DNA from: Rhizobium sp. R634
Lineage (GTDB): Bacteria > Pseudomonadota > Alphaproteobacteria > Rhizobiales > Rhizobiaceae
DNA: 64,000 bases
Direction of reading: 5' to 3'
Assembly (NCBI RefSeq): GCF_002211305.1
Contig: NZ_LOKW01000023.1
Coordinates: forward strand, 1-64,000
Under the pieces are notes generated by a model. That model saw only the letters and a program-made list of their open reading frames with translations. It did no database searches and was not told the DNA's origin. Of the stretch, positions 27,193-37,269 are shown one piece after another. The translations under genes and the position numbers were made by a program. Every line of letters starts with the position of its first letter. Within the stretch, counting starts at the first letter, position 1.

Positions 27193-27747
27193 ATGGCGTC
27201 TCCATGGAAACTTCTTGCCCGGCTGGTGTCGCCGCGACGTCAGCAGAGACAAGAACACGGCTCGACCGATGACGTGAAGCCGGACCTGTTGGCCATCGCC
27301 ACTCCGACTGAAACGGCCGACAACGGCTTGACCACCGGGGAATCGCCGGCCGACGAGAAGCCGGTCGCTGACGGTCAATTGGGCGCCGTGTCAGCGGCCC
27401 TGAATCATCCCCAAACGGCAAGCAGTGCCCACGGCACAGCGGATAGCGAAGATGCCAAGCACGTAGAGGCAGCTGACCCGGCTATATCCGATGACGTTGC
27501 TACGGTCGCACGCGACCCACGAAAAGCCTCCCAGGCTGGCGATGGTGCAAAGCGAAAGCCTAGCAAGCGGGGGAAGACAGCGGCAAGGAGTGAAGTTGTT
27601 CCGCCACCCTCTCCAGGCGTTCGCGCCGTTTCTGACGATGCGATCAGCCTCGATGAAGAGATCACGCTGCTCCGTGAGCAATTGGCGCGCAAGCTTCGGC
27701 TGCAAAATGCACAACTAAAGAGAATGCTGGCGCGGTTCGAACGCTGA
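27193..27747 (+). CDS. Hypothetical rhizobial protein with SyrB-like C-terminus (184 aa)
   Basis: Begins MASPWKLLARLVS, followed by a disordered, acidic region and a basic stretch (KRKPSKRGKTAARS). It ends in LDEEITLLREQLARKLRLQNAQLKRML, a coiled coil closely similar to the end of the preceding SyrB-like protein. The two therefore probably share ancestry or form heteromers. The start ATG at 27193 is chosen from composition; the upstream open frame is low in quality. Confidence 0.65.
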   Translation: MASPWKLLARLVSPRRQQRQEHGSTDDVKPDLLAIATPTETADNGLTTGESPADEKPVADGQLGAVSAALNHPQTASSAHGTADSEDAKHVEAADPAISDDVATVARDPRKASQAGDGAKRKPSKRGKTAARSEVVPPPSPGVRAVSDDAISLDEEITLLREQLARKLRLQNAQLKRMLARFER

Positions 27748-27967
27748 ACGTGTCATTCTCCATCGCACCAACTGGTGCCAGTCTCTTGACTGGGCAACTT
27801 GTTACACTAGCGCCTTCCATAGCGTCCAGCTACCGACATTGATGCTGGCCGGGGTCACCGCAGCTCCGAGTGGGATCGACGGATAAATTGCGCTGACACC
27901 TGCGACTAGGCCTGCAACGCCGCGAAGCGTCGGGTCTGTTTACCTTCACGTCACCAGCGGATCGCCG

Positions 27968-28183
27968 TCATAGATCTGACAGCGCCCTATGCTGAGACGC
28001 AGCTGCCTTCAACGTTTCGACCGTTCGGTTTCCTTCGCGAAACAGGTTGAGCATTACAGCTGCGGCAAGCTCGACATCTGGACTGTCTTTAGGAAAACCG
28101 CGCTGCGACCTCCACGCCTCGAGCACATTGTCCAGGATGTTCAGCTCCTCCGGCCCAAACGTCGTTTCCAGAAACTGATGCAT
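27968..28183 (-). CDS. Small conserved hypothetical protein (71 aa)
   Basis: A soluble protein with ELNILDNVLEAWRSQRGF and AAAVMLNLFREGN, consistent with a helical fold. It looks like a short plasmid gene common in rhizobia, but no function is known to me. It is divergent from the ParB-like gene at 28355. Confidence 0.6.
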   Translation of the reverse strand: MHQFLETTFGPEELNILDNVLEAWRSQRGFPKDSPDVELAAAVMLNLFREGNRTVETLKAAASQHRALSDL

Positions 28184-28354
28184 GCTCGAATGACCCCTTC
28201 ACAAGTGACGGCCGCAATATGGGGAGGGCTCGGCGCGGATCAAGGGCGGGTTCGCAGGTGGCGCGGTTGCAAAGAGGAAGAGGAGGGAAGGGGAGCTGTG
28301 ACGGATTGAGAGGGTTGGAGAGAGTCTCCGTCCGGTCCGTCATGGAGAAACGAC

Positions 28355-30472
28355 ATGGCACAAGCCACCCCGAAAATCACCCTCAGTTCAGCCCGCGACA
28401 TCCCCTTCAACAAGCTCGTGCTGAGCCAGCAAAACGTCCGCAAGATCAAGGCGAGTGTGTCGATCGAAGATCTGGCGGAGGACATCGCCCATCGCGGTCT
28501 TCTGACCAGCCTAAACGTGCGTCCGGAAGTCGATGCAGAGGGCAAGGAAACCGGTATCTACCGGATCCCGGCCGGCGGGCGCCGGTATCGCGCCCTTGAA
28601 CGGCTGGTATCGCAAAAGCGGCTTGCCAAGACGGCCGGTGTTCCCTGCATTGTCAGCAGCGGCGAGACGCTTGAAGTTGAGGATTCTCTTGCCGAAAACG
28701 TCCAGCGCGTCGGCCTGCATCCGCTCGATCAGTTCCGCGCCTTCCAGACGCTGCGGGAGCAGGGGCTCGGCGAGGAGGAGATTGCCGCGCGCTTCTTCGT
28801 CTCGGTCGCCACCGTGAGGCAGCGCCTGCGGCTTGCATCCGTCTCGCCGCGGCTTCTCGACTTCTACGCAGAAGACGAAATGAAGCTCGAGCAGATCATG
28901 GCGTTCTCGATCACCAACGATCATGTCCGTCAGGAACAGGTCTGGGATACGATCTCGCGGTCGCATAGCCGCGAGCCATACTATATCCGGCGCCTGCTGA
29001 CGGAAACGGCCATCCGCGCCAGCGACCGCCGCGCCGTCTATGTCGGCATCGACGTCTACGAGGCCGCCGGTGGCGTGGTGATGCGCGATCTCTTCGAGCA
29101 GGATCAGGGCGGATGGCTGCAGGATCCGGCGGTGCTGGAGCAGCTCGCGCTCGAAAAGCTCAAGGTCGACGCCGACGCGATCCAAGAGGCCGAGGGCTGG
29201 AAATGGATCGAGGTCGCCTTCGATTTCCCCTATGGCCATACATCAGGGCTGCGTCGCTTCTATGGCGAACAGGCCGAGATGACCGAGGAGGAGCTCGCTC
29301 GCTATGATGCCACAAGGGCCGAGTACGATAAGCTCGATGGGGACTATGCCGCGGCGAGCGAACACTCGGAGTCGACGGAACAGAAGCTCGAAGAACTCGG
29401 TGCGGAGCTCGACCGGCTCAATGATCGGCCGTATGTCTTCGATGTCGAGGAGGTTGCTCGCGGCGGCGTTTTTGTTTCGCTGGGCGCCGGCGGCGAGCTC
29501 AAGATCGAACGGGGCTTCGTACGGCCAGAAGACGAGCAGCAAGCCGAGGTCGATACCCCCGATGCTGACGGCGCGGGAAGCGTCGATTTTGACGGCGGTC
29601 CATTGGTCACCGACGGATCGGCCAGCAGCGGCGATCAGCTGGAAGACGAGGACGAGATGATTAAGCCCCTCCCTGATCGCCTGGTTCTCGATCTGACGGC
29701 CGTGCGGACCATCGCGCTGCGTAACGCGCTCGCCAACGATCCGGTCATGGCCTTCATTGCCGTACTGCATGCCTTCGTGCTGAAGACCTTCTATCTCTAC
29801 GGCTCGGATTCATGCCTGGAGGTGACCCTGCAGAGCGCCAGGTTCAGCCAGACCGAAGGACTTGCCGACACGGTATGGGCAAAGGAAATCGACCAGCGGC
29901 AGGAAGCCTGGGGTCAGGATCTGCCCAAGGATCCGAACGACCTCTGGGCGTTTCTGATCGCACTCGACGAGGTCAGCCGCCAGGCACTGTTTGCCCATTG
30001 CGCCTCGCTGGCGGTCAACGCGGTGATCGAGCCCTGGAACAAGCGGACCCGCGCAGTCGCACATGCCGATCAACTGGCCCGATCGATCGGTTTCGGGATG
30101 GTCGAGGCAGGATGGACACCGACCACTGACAACTACCTTGGCCGCGTCACCAAGGCCCGCATCCTGCAGGCGGTCCGCGAGGCGAAGGGCGATCAGCCGG
30201 CGGAGCTGATCGGCCATCTCAAGAAGACCGACATGGCCCGCGAGGCAGAGCGGCTGATGACCGGCAGCGATTGGCTGCCGGAACCGCTCCGGCTTGTCAC
30301 GGACAGCGCGTCGGTCGAGCCGGCGACTGTCGAAGCCGGGGAGATCGCCGATGGCGGGACGGTCGATGCACCGGCCCGCGACCTGCCGGCTTTCCTCACC
30401 GACGATATCGATGATGTCTCCACGTCCACCGACGAGATCGACGAACGCCAGCATCTCGACGCGGCCGAATAA
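28355..30472 (+). CDS. Large ParB/RepB/Spo0J family protein (705 aa), not the partition RepB
   Basis: The first ~200 residues contain ParB-type motifs: IPAGGRRYRALERL (boxes around residues 65-85), EDSLAENVQRVGLHPLDQF and a following helix-turn-helix (EEEIAARFFVSVATVRQRL). The remaining 500 residues include an acidic linker (residues 390-440) and have no named domain. This long form is typical of rhizobial and Sphingomonas conjugative plasmids, where it precedes DUF932 and strawberry-notch genes. It starts an operon-like block through about 38300. Confidence 0.85.
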   Translation: MAQATPKITLSSARDIPFNKLVLSQQNVRKIKASVSIEDLAEDIAHRGLLTSLNVRPEVDAEGKETGIYRIPAGGRRYRALERLVSQKRLAKTAGVPCIVSSGETLEVEDSLAENVQRVGLHPLDQFRAFQTLREQGLGEEEIAARFFVSVATVRQRLRLASVSPRLLDFYAEDEMKLEQIMAFSITNDHVRQEQVWDTISRSHSREPYYIRRLLTETAIRASDRRAVYVGIDVYEAAGGVVMRDLFEQDQGGWLQDPAVLEQLALEKLKVDADAIQEAEGWKWIEVAFDFPYGHTSGLRRFYGEQAEMTEEELARYDATRAEYDKLDGDYAAASEHSESTEQKLEELGAELDRLNDRPYVFDVEEVARGGVFVSLGAGGELKIERGFVRPEDEQQAEVDTPDADGAGSVDFDGGPLVTDGSASSGDQLEDEDEMIKPLPDRLVLDLTAVRTIALRNALANDPVMAFIAVLHAFVLKTFYLYGSDSCLEVTLQSARFSQTEGLADTVWAKEIDQRQEAWGQDLPKDPNDLWAFLIALDEVSRQALFAHCASLAVNAVIEPWNKRTRAVAHADQLARSIGFGMVEAGWTPTTDNYLGRVTKARILQAVREAKGDQPAELIGHLKKTDMAREAERLMTGSDWLPEPLRLVTDSASVEPATVEAGEIADGGTVDAPARDLPAFLTDDIDDVSTSTDEIDERQHLDAAE

Positions 30473-30495
30473 TCCCATTCACCAGACTCAACCGA

Positions 30496-30524
30496 CGGCC
30501 CGGCTCCGCAAGGAGACCGGGCCG
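30496..30524 (+). terminator. Stem-loop between ParB-like gene and next gene
   Basis: Eight-base perfect arms CGGCCCGG (30496-30503) and CCGGGCCG (30517-30524). A TTTT tract and CAGGAG ribosome site follow, so it may act as a weak terminator or as an attenuating leader. Confidence 0.5.
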
Positions 30525-30546
30525 CATCTGTTTTCAGGAGAGTTCA

Positions 30547-31197
30547 ATGCCCGATTTTACGATCGAAACCACCTATCACTTGCCGGTGTTCCGGCATCGC
30601 ACCTATGCCGCCGAAACGCTGGAGGCGGCTTGCCGTGCTGCAATCGAAGACGACAACTGGGAGATCTCCGAGAAGGACCAGGATTCCTCCCGCGAAGTCC
30701 ACGTCACCGGCGTCTGGAAGGGAACGCACGCTGCCTATACCGGCGCTTCGATCCCGGTGCCGCCGCAATTCGATGAAGCGGTCCAACGTCGAGCCCGCCA
30801 TTTCGAAATTTTGCTTGGTCTCTTGAAGATCTTCCTCGACGATGCCCATGCAGCGCGTGAACCATCGCTCGATTGGCTTGCCCGTTCAGCTTGGGAGATC
30901 GCGCGGGGAGAAGCCATTCTCGCGGGAAGTCCGGATCCTGACGAACCTGTCGACCCGCCAAAGCCTGTCCACGTTCTCGCCCGGCTGCAGGAAGATCGGG
31001 TTCGCGACGCCATTACCGCCGTTCTCGAGGTCGATCACAGTTTCGGTGGGCTTTCGACCGAGGCGGTCAGCGATGACGAAATCCACGAGGCATGTGTATC
31101 CATCGCAACGACGACGGACTTTTCTGACGTCGTCGGCAATGCCGAATTCCAGGCCGCGCTGACGGCGATCCGGGCAGCGCACCTGCGCCTCCGCTGA
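30547..31197 (+). CDS. Conserved hypothetical protein of the plasmid backbone block (216 aa)
   Basis: A soluble, acidic protein starting MPDFTIETTYHLPVFRHRTY, with helical segments in the middle (ARHFEILLGLLKIFLDDA). I recognise no domain. It sits between the ParB-like and DUF932 genes, each separated by short gaps with GC-rich hairpins, indicating a shared transcription unit. CAGGAG is 7 bases before the ATG. Confidence 0.65.
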   Translation: MPDFTIETTYHLPVFRHRTYAAETLEAACRAAIEDDNWEISEKDQDSSREVHVTGVWKGTHAAYTGASIPVPPQFDEAVQRRARHFEILLGLLKIFLDDAHAAREPSLDWLARSAWEIARGEAILAGSPDPDEPVDPPKPVHVLARLQEDRVRDAITAVLEVDHSFGGLSTEAVSDDEIHEACVSIATTTDFSDVVGNAEFQAALTAIRAAHLRLR

Positions 31198-31233
31198 CAC
31201 TGACCCAATCAGCGCTTCATATCCCTTCACCCC

Positions 31234-31255
31234 AGCCCGGACATTGCGCCGGGCT
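31234..31255 (+). terminator. Stem-loop upstream of the DUF932 gene
   Basis: Arms AGCCCGG (31234-31240) and CCGGGCT (31249-31255) around an 8-base loop, then CTTTGCTTTTCAGGAG leading into the next start. Same layout as the hairpin at 30496. Confidence 0.5.
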
Positions 31256-31279
31256 CTTTGCTTTTCAGGAGATAGTCCA

Positions 31280-32470
31280 ATGAACATCCCCAGCTCCAGC
31301 CCTCGGCCCACCACTTCCGGCTTCAAAGTCGATATTTCCCGCGGCGAACGGATCGGCCGCGTTTCGTCGGAATGGTTTACGCGCCCCGACGACGAACGGT
31401 TCCTCTCATTGACCGAGCTCTACGATACCGTTCGCTCCCGTGCCGACCGGGCGCAGGCGCGAACGATCGAGAGTGCCGCTATCCGCGTCGAGGCCACGCG
31501 CGACAACGCCGAGGGGCTCGAACTCCTTGTTCCCGGCCAGCGCCAGCCGATCGCGCCGACCCATTGGAGCTACGGCCAGCTCTGCGGCCTGGTCGGCGCG
31601 CCCGCCACCTATATGCGCCAACTGCCGGCGCCGCTTGCCGCCATCAACCTTCAGCACGGCCTGCTCAATCACCGTGCCGAGCTGGTGAAAACACTCGAGA
31701 TGGACGATGGCCGGCTCGAACTCCGGGCCGTCACCGGGCCGGAATACGGCCGCATCTGGGATCATGAACTCGTCTCGGCGGTGATGAAGATCGCCGGCAA
31801 TGGCACAGGCGATACGATGTGGAAGGTGCCCGGCGTGCTCGATTGGGCGACGATGACGCACAATCCCTTCGTCGACATCACCAAGGACACGACGACGCTC
31901 TACGCCAGTGACCGCGACGTGTTCCTGTTTCTGGTCGACGACACCCATCCAATCGAAGCCGGACGGTTGCCAAACGGCGAACCGGATCTTTATTTCCGTG
32001 GCTTTTATGCCTGGAATAGTGAAGTCGGGTCAAAGACGCTCGGCATCGCTTCCTTCTACCTTCGCGCCGTTTGTGCCAATCGCAACCTCTGGGGCACGGA
32101 AAACTTCGAAGAGATCACCATCCGGCATTCCAAGTTCGCCGCCCAGCGTTTCGCGCATGAAGCAGCTCCCGCGTTGACCAGTTTCGCCAATTCCTCACCG
32201 GCGCCGTTCGTGGCCGGCATCAAGGCGGCGCGTGAGCGGATCGTCGCGCGTAAGGACGAGGATCGCGAGACCTTCCTGCGCCGTCGCGGCTTCTCGAAGG
32301 GGGAAACCGGCAAGGTGATCGAGATGGTCTTGTCGGAAGAAGGGCGTCCGCCGGAATCAGTCTTCGACTTCGTGCAGGGTATTACCGCACTGGCGCGCAC
32401 CAAGACCAACCAGGACACGCGCCTGGAACTCGAAGGCAAGGCGAAGAAGCTGCTTGAAAGTGTCTCCTGA
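31280..32470 (+). CDS. DUF932 domain protein (396 aa)
   Basis: The sequence matches DUF932 (phage/plasmid-like TIGR03299) proteins: THWSYGQLCGLVGAPATYMR, RAVTGPEYGRIWDHEL and the C-terminal EEGRPPESVFDFVQGITALA. The ATG at 31280 follows TTTTCAGGAGATAGTCCA. Members occur widely on conjugative plasmids and phages; the biochemical role is unknown, though links to DNA metabolism or anti-restriction are often suggested. It is the third gene of the block. Confidence 0.85.
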   Translation: MNIPSSSPRPTTSGFKVDISRGERIGRVSSEWFTRPDDERFLSLTELYDTVRSRADRAQARTIESAAIRVEATRDNAEGLELLVPGQRQPIAPTHWSYGQLCGLVGAPATYMRQLPAPLAAINLQHGLLNHRAELVKTLEMDDGRLELRAVTGPEYGRIWDHELVSAVMKIAGNGTGDTMWKVPGVLDWATMTHNPFVDITKDTTTLYASDRDVFLFLVDDTHPIEAGRLPNGEPDLYFRGFYAWNSEVGSKTLGIASFYLRAVCANRNLWGTENFEEITIRHSKFAAQRFAHEAAPALTSFANSSPAPFVAGIKAARERIVARKDEDRETFLRRRGFSKGETGKVIEMVLSEEGRPPESVFDFVQGITALARTKTNQDTRLELEGKAKKLLESVS

Positions 32471-32842
32471 TCGGAATGCGACCGCGAGATCGCATCTCCG
32501 AAACTTTCCATCCCACCATGCGCCCGGCCTTTGTGCCGGGCTTTTTTGATTTCGGATATGCAATCCAAATATCGCGACCCTTGCCGCTCCGGTCCCTGAA
32601 ATTGGAGCTGTCGATTATGATAATTGGAAAGTCAAATACCTGTTGCTTGGGACTGGCTGGCATGAATTTTGGGACCCGGCAGTCGGTCGGATGCGTGCTT
32701 CCGGCTGCTGGTTGCCGCTGACAGGCGTCCGTCTCTCTCGACGGCGATCAGAGAGGGAGAGAGGGGCCGGAAAGGGTTGGCCTGGCGGGTTTAGAGAGCG
32801 CTCGACCGGGCCGATCCTTTCCTCGCTCTCGATGGGTTCTCC
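32471..32842. other. Intergenic region with a strong terminator
   Basis: 372 bases upstream of the strawberry-notch-like gene, with no ORF worth calling. A Rho-independent terminator lies at 32522-32547. A short GC-rich tract near 32760-32780 (GGGGCCGGAAAGGGTTGG) resembles one at 56950. Confidence 0.45.
32522..32547 (+). terminator. Rho-independent terminator after the DUF932 gene
   Basis: Perfect 7-base arms GCCCGGC (32522-32528) and GCCGGGC (32535-32541), loop CTTTGT, followed by six T residues (32542-32547). Confidence 0.9.
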
Positions 32843-35800
32843 ATGACCATCTCGTCTCTAGTCGCCGACGCGGCCACACCCTCGATTGTTTCCATACCTC
32901 ACGGCAGCCGAGGCGGCTCTATCCTCAATGCCGCCAATGGGCTGCTTGCTTTTCTTGAGCAGGGTCGGCCCGTCGGCTCTGCCGACCTGCGCACTGTTAT
33001 GACCGACGTTTTCGGTGGCAGCGATGCGGCGGGCTTCTGGCTTTGGAAAGACGCCTATGAAGCGGCCGAAGTCGCTCAGGTCTTGTTCCTGCGTAAGTTC
33101 GGCACAGCAATCGCGGCCCGTTGCAATGCGCCGCAATTGGCGCTCGCGATGCTGACGAAAGTTGCAAAGCTCCTGCCGACCCACAGCCGGCGGTCGGAAG
33201 AGAGTCAGGCGCTGCAGCAGCTTTCAACCCCGCTTCCCCTGGCTTTTGTCGCTGCACGGGCCGCAGCGATCAAGGCCGACGACCTTGTTCTCGAGCCCTC
33301 GGCCGGGACGGGGATGCTTGCAATCTTCGCCGAGCTTGCGCGCGCCCATCTCGCTCTCAACGAAATCGGCGACCTCCGTGCAGACGTGCTGCAAGAGCTG
33401 TTCTCCAAGAGGGTGGTCAGCAGGCACGATGCGGCTCACATCGACGACTATCTTGATGACGCGGTACGACCGACCGTAGTGCTGATGAACCCGCCCTTTT
33501 CGGCCGGTGTCCATGTCGAAGGCAGAGTCGCTGACGCCGCCTGGCGTCATCTCTCTTCGGCTCTTGCGCGCCTTGCGCCCGGCGGTCGTCTGTTGACGAT
33601 CACGGCTTCGTCGTTATCTCCTGACAACGGCAGATGGCGCGAGCCCTTCGTCCGACTTCAAACCCAGGGGACGGTAATCTTCAGTGCCGCCATCGATGGC
33701 CGTATTTACGCTCGCCATGGCACTACGGAGGAAACGCGCCTCACTGTCATCGATAAAGTTCCGGCACCTGATCCGGCGCGGGTGATCGCCTCCCGGAGCA
33801 TGGCGCCGGATGTCGAAACGCTGCTGGAATGGATCGGCGACCTCCCGCCGCGTGCGGCATTGTCGTCCTCGCCGGCGGTTGCTCAAACCGCTGCGATAAA
33901 AGCATATTCGGTTCTCGATACTCGGAATCGGGATAGGTCACCAAAGCCTATTGCTCCGAAGGTCGAGACCAGCGCCGCCACAGCTGCGAATGACATCGTC
34001 GAGCTTGCCTACGAGCTGGTTGACACCGACGTTCGAGCTGAACCGAAAATTGGCGTCGACGTTGTCTACGAACCTTACCGCCTGCAGACGATCCGTATCC
34101 CGAATGCCAAACCGCATCCGGATCGGCTGGTCGAGTCGATGGCGATGGCATCGGTCGCACCGCCGCAGCCGGGCTATCGTCCGCATCTGCCGCGCTTCAT
34201 CGTCGAGAGCGGCGCACTTTCAGATGCTCAGTTGGAAAGCGTCATCTATGCGGGGGAAGCCCATAGCGGCCATCTCGCCGGCAACTGGACGGTCGATACG
34301 TCGTGGGACAATCTCAAAGCGGCGAGGGACGAAGACCAAAGTGCGGTACGTTTCCGTCGTGGTTGGTTCCTCGGCGACGGTACCGGCGCGGGCAAAGGTC
34401 GGCAAGTCGCCGGCATCATCCTCGACAACTGGCTGAAGGGAAGGCGCCGGCACGTCTGGATCTCGAAATCCGACAAGCTGATCGAGGACGCCCAACGCGA
34501 CTGGAGTGCGCTCGGTCAAGAAAAGCTGCTGGTGACGCCGCTCTCGCGCTTTCGTCAGGGACGGCCGATCCAACTGCAGGAGGGAATCCTGTTCGTCACC
34601 TTCGCGACGCTCCGCAGCAACGAGCGCGAGGGAAAAGACTCACGCGTTCAGCAGATCGTCGATTGGTTGGGCCAAGAGGCGGGGAATGGCGAAGCCGCGA
34701 CAGGGAACGAAATGCGCTTTGATGGCGTGATCGTTTTCGACGAAGGCCATGCCATGGCCAATGCTGCCGGCGGCAAGACCGATCGCGGCGACAAGGCCGC
34801 CTCGCAGCAGGGAAGGGCAGGGCTTCGACTGCAACGCGCGCTTCCCGATGCCCGCGTCGTCTACGTCTCGGCCACCGGTGCCACGGATGTCGAGTCTCTC
34901 GCCTATGCCGAACGGCTCGGTCTCTGGGGCGGCGCCGACTTCCCGTTTCCCACCCGTTCGGAATTCATCGCCGCGATCGAGGACGGCGGCGTCGCCGCCA
35001 TGGAAGTGCTTGCCCGCGATCTGAAGGCGCTTGGACTCTACGCCTCCCGCTCGCTCTCCTTCGAGGGTGTCGAATACGACATCGTCGAACATCGCCTGAC
35101 CGACGAGCAGATCCGCATCTACGATGCCTATGCGGAAGCATTCCAGGTCATCCACAATCATCTCGATGCCGCAATGCAGGCGGCTGGGATCATCGGCGCG
35201 ACCGGCACGTTGAACCGCAACGCCAAGGCGGCGGCCCGCTCGGCCTTCGAGAGCTCGAAGCAGCGCTTCTTCAATCATCTGCTGATCTCGATGAAGACAC
35301 CATCGCTGTTGAAGTCCGTCGAGGATGATCTGAAGGCGGGACATGCGGCGATCATCCAGATTGTCTCGACCGGCGAGGCGCTCACCGAACGCCGGCTGGC
35401 GCAGATCCCGACATCGGAATGGAACGACATTCAGGTCGACGTCACCCCGCGCGAATATGTGCTCGGCTATCTCGCGCATTCGTTTCCCGTCCAACTATTC
35501 GAGGAATTCTCCGATGGCGACGGCAATCTCAGTTCACGACCCGTCTACGATGCCAGCGGGCAACCGGTTCTATGCCGCGAGGCCGTCCAGCGCCGTGACG
35601 AACTGATCGAAAAGCTGGGTAGCCTTGCGGCGGTCTCGACTGCCCTCGATCAGATCGTCCAGCGTTTCGGGACTGAGATGGTGGCGGAGATCACCGGCCG
35701 CTCACGCCGCATCGTCCGCAAGGATAGCGGATCGATCAGCCGCTATGCTGTCGAAAACCGGCCGGGCTTGGCCAACCTCGACGAAACCCGAGCCTTCATG

Positions 35801-37258
35801 GAGGACCAGAAGCGCATCCTGATCTTTTCGGACGCGGGGGGCACTGGTCGCTCCTATCACGCGGAACTGACGGCCAAGAACCAGCGCCTGCGAGTTCATT
35901 ATTTGCTTGAGGCCGGCTGGCGCGCCGACGTGGCGATCCAGGGGCTCGGTCGCAGCCATCGCACCAATCAGAAGCAGCCGCCCCTGTTTCGCCCTGTCAC
36001 CACCAACGTCAAGGCCGAACGGCGCTTTCTCTCCACCATCGCCCGGCGGCTCGACACACTTGGCGCCATCACCCGCGGCCAGCGCCAGACCGGCGGACAG
36101 GGCATGTTTCGCAGCGAGGATAATCTCGAATCCCAATATTCCCGCGATGCGCTCCGGCAGTTCTACGGGCTGCTTTACGCCGGCCAGATCGGTGGATGCT
36201 CGCTCAGCCAATTCGAGGCGGTGACTGGTCTATCGCTGACGTCGGATGAAGGCGGCCTGAAGGACGACCTGCCGCCAATCCAGACATTTCTTAATCGAAT
36301 GCTGGCGCTGACGATCGCAATGCAGAACCTGTTGTTCGATGCTTTCGAGCAATTGCTGACCGCACGGATCGAGGGCGCCATTGCGGCGGGAGTCTATGAC
36401 AAGGGTCTGGAGACGATCACCGCCGACAGCATGAAGCTGACCGATCGGCGGACGATCTACACCCATGCCAACGGCGCGCAGTCGCATCTGCTGACGATCG
36501 AAGAGAAGCGCCGCAACCAGCCGATGTCGCTCGCCGATGTCCAGGCTTTGGTGCAGCAGGATCCACGCGCAACGCTGATGATCAACGGCAAGTCCGGCCG
36601 CGCCGCAGTCATGGTGCCGACGCTGTCGATCATGCTCGACGATGGCTCGATCCAGCCGCGCGTCTCTTTGCTCCGGCCGCTCGATGAGTTGCGCTTCGAA
36701 GTCCGTCAACTGGAAGAGACCAACTGGGAAGCGGCCGACCTGAGGAGCTTCGAGAAGGCCTGGATAGCCGAGATAAATAATCTGCCGGAATTCTCCGTCT
36801 CGACGCTGCACATCGTCAGCGGTTTGCTTCTGCCGATCTGGCGCCTGCTGCCGCAGGATTATCGCCGCGTCTATCGATTGGAGACGGATGACGGCGAGCG
36901 CATCGTGGGTCGCGTCATCGCCACGTCGGTGCTTTCCGCGCTTTGCCGTAATCTCGGTGTGGATCAGGCCCAGACGATATCAGCCGCACAGGCTTGGGCC
37001 TCGCTCATCGGCGGATCATCGGTGGCCGTGCTTGCCGGCGATCTCAGCCTGCGTCGCGTCCGGGTGATGAATGACCACCGGATCGAACTCGCCGGCTTCA
37101 GCGATGGCATGCGCGACTGGTTGAAAGCCATCGGACTTTTCTCTGAAATCATTGCCTGGAAAACGCGGTTCTTCTTGCCCGTGACGGAGGAAGGACCGTC
37201 GATCCTCAATAGGCTGATCGAGCGTCATTGGCTGCTCGAGCTCTCGAGCCGAAGCTGA
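32843..37258 (+). CDS. Strawberry-notch-type methylase/helicase fusion (1471 aa)
   Basis: The N-terminal part is an adenine-methyltransferase-like domain with EPSAGTGML (residues 151-159, SAM site) and MNPPFSAG (NPPF, residues 216-219, the catalytic motif). A superfamily 2 helicase part follows: FLGDGTGAGKGRQ (Walker A, about 511-519), FDEGH (Walker B, DEGH 633-636) and GTGRSYHAEL with later helicase motifs. Such fused proteins are common on large alphaproteobacterial plasmids and are proposed to remodel or modify DNA on entry. Length fits the family. It forms an operon with the Toprim protein downstream, 11 bases apart. Confidence 0.9.
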   Translation: MTISSLVADAATPSIVSIPHGSRGGSILNAANGLLAFLEQGRPVGSADLRTVMTDVFGGSDAAGFWLWKDAYEAAEVAQVLFLRKFGTAIAARCNAPQLALAMLTKVAKLLPTHSRRSEESQALQQLSTPLPLAFVAARAAAIKADDLVLEPSAGTGMLAIFAELARAHLALNEIGDLRADVLQELFSKRVVSRHDAAHIDDYLDDAVRPTVVLMNPPFSAGVHVEGRVADAAWRHLSSALARLAPGGRLLTITASSLSPDNGRWREPFVRLQTQGTVIFSAAIDGRIYARHGTTEETRLTVIDKVPAPDPARVIASRSMAPDVETLLEWIGDLPPRAALSSSPAVAQTAAIKAYSVLDTRNRDRSPKPIAPKVETSAATAANDIVELAYELVDTDVRAEPKIGVDVVYEPYRLQTIRIPNAKPHPDRLVESMAMASVAPPQPGYRPHLPRFIVESGALSDAQLESVIYAGEAHSGHLAGNWTVDTSWDNLKAARDEDQSAVRFRRGWFLGDGTGAGKGRQVAGIILDNWLKGRRRHVWISKSDKLIEDAQRDWSALGQEKLLVTPLSRFRQGRPIQLQEGILFVTFATLRSNEREGKDSRVQQIVDWLGQEAGNGEAATGNEMRFDGVIVFDEGHAMANAAGGKTDRGDKAASQQGRAGLRLQRALPDARVVYVSATGATDVESLAYAERLGLWGGADFPFPTRSEFIAAIEDGGVAAMEVLARDLKALGLYASRSLSFEGVEYDIVEHRLTDEQIRIYDAYAEAFQVIHNHLDAAMQAAGIIGATGTLNRNAKAAARSAFESSKQRFFNHLLISMKTPSLLKSVEDDLKAGHAAIIQIVSTGEALTERRLAQIPTSEWNDIQVDVTPREYVLGYLAHSFPVQLFEEFSDGDGNLSSRPVYDASGQPVLCREAVQRRDELIEKLGSLAAVSTALDQIVQRFGTEMVAEITGRSRRIVRKDSGSISRYAVENRPGLANLDETRAFMEDQKRILIFSDAGGTGRSYHAELTAKNQRLRVHYLLEAGWRADVAIQGLGRSHRTNQKQPPLFRPVTTNVKAERRFLSTIARRLDTLGAITRGQRQTGGQGMFRSEDNLESQYSRDALRQFYGLLYAGQIGGCSLSQFEAVTGLSLTSDEGGLKDDLPPIQTFLNRMLALTIAMQNLLFDAFEQLLTARIEGAIAAGVYDKGLETITADSMKLTDRRTIYTHANGAQSHLLTIEEKRRNQPMSLADVQALVQQDPRATLMINGKSGRAAVMVPTLSIMLDDGSIQPRVSLLRPLDELRFEVRQLEETNWEAADLRSFEKAWIAEINNLPEFSVSTLHIVSGLLLPIWRLLPQDYRRVYRLETDDGERIVGRVIATSVLSALCRNLGVDQAQTISAAQAWASLIGGSSVAVLAGDLSLRRVRVMNDHRIELAGFSDGMRDWLKAIGLFSEIIAWKTRFFLPVTEEGPSILNRLIERHWLLELSSRS

Positions 37259-37269
37259 GGGAGGTGATC

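Noticed and set aside
27807..27930. Short minus-strand open frame with protein-like composition (ends SWTLWKALV)
   Set aside because: No start codon or ribosome site, and the frame is closed upstream; perhaps a decayed gene tail, but unsupported.
34640..35494. Long antisense open frame within the strawberry-notch-like gene
   Set aside because: Composition and position are those of a GC-rich shadow; the plus-strand gene has clear helicase motifs.
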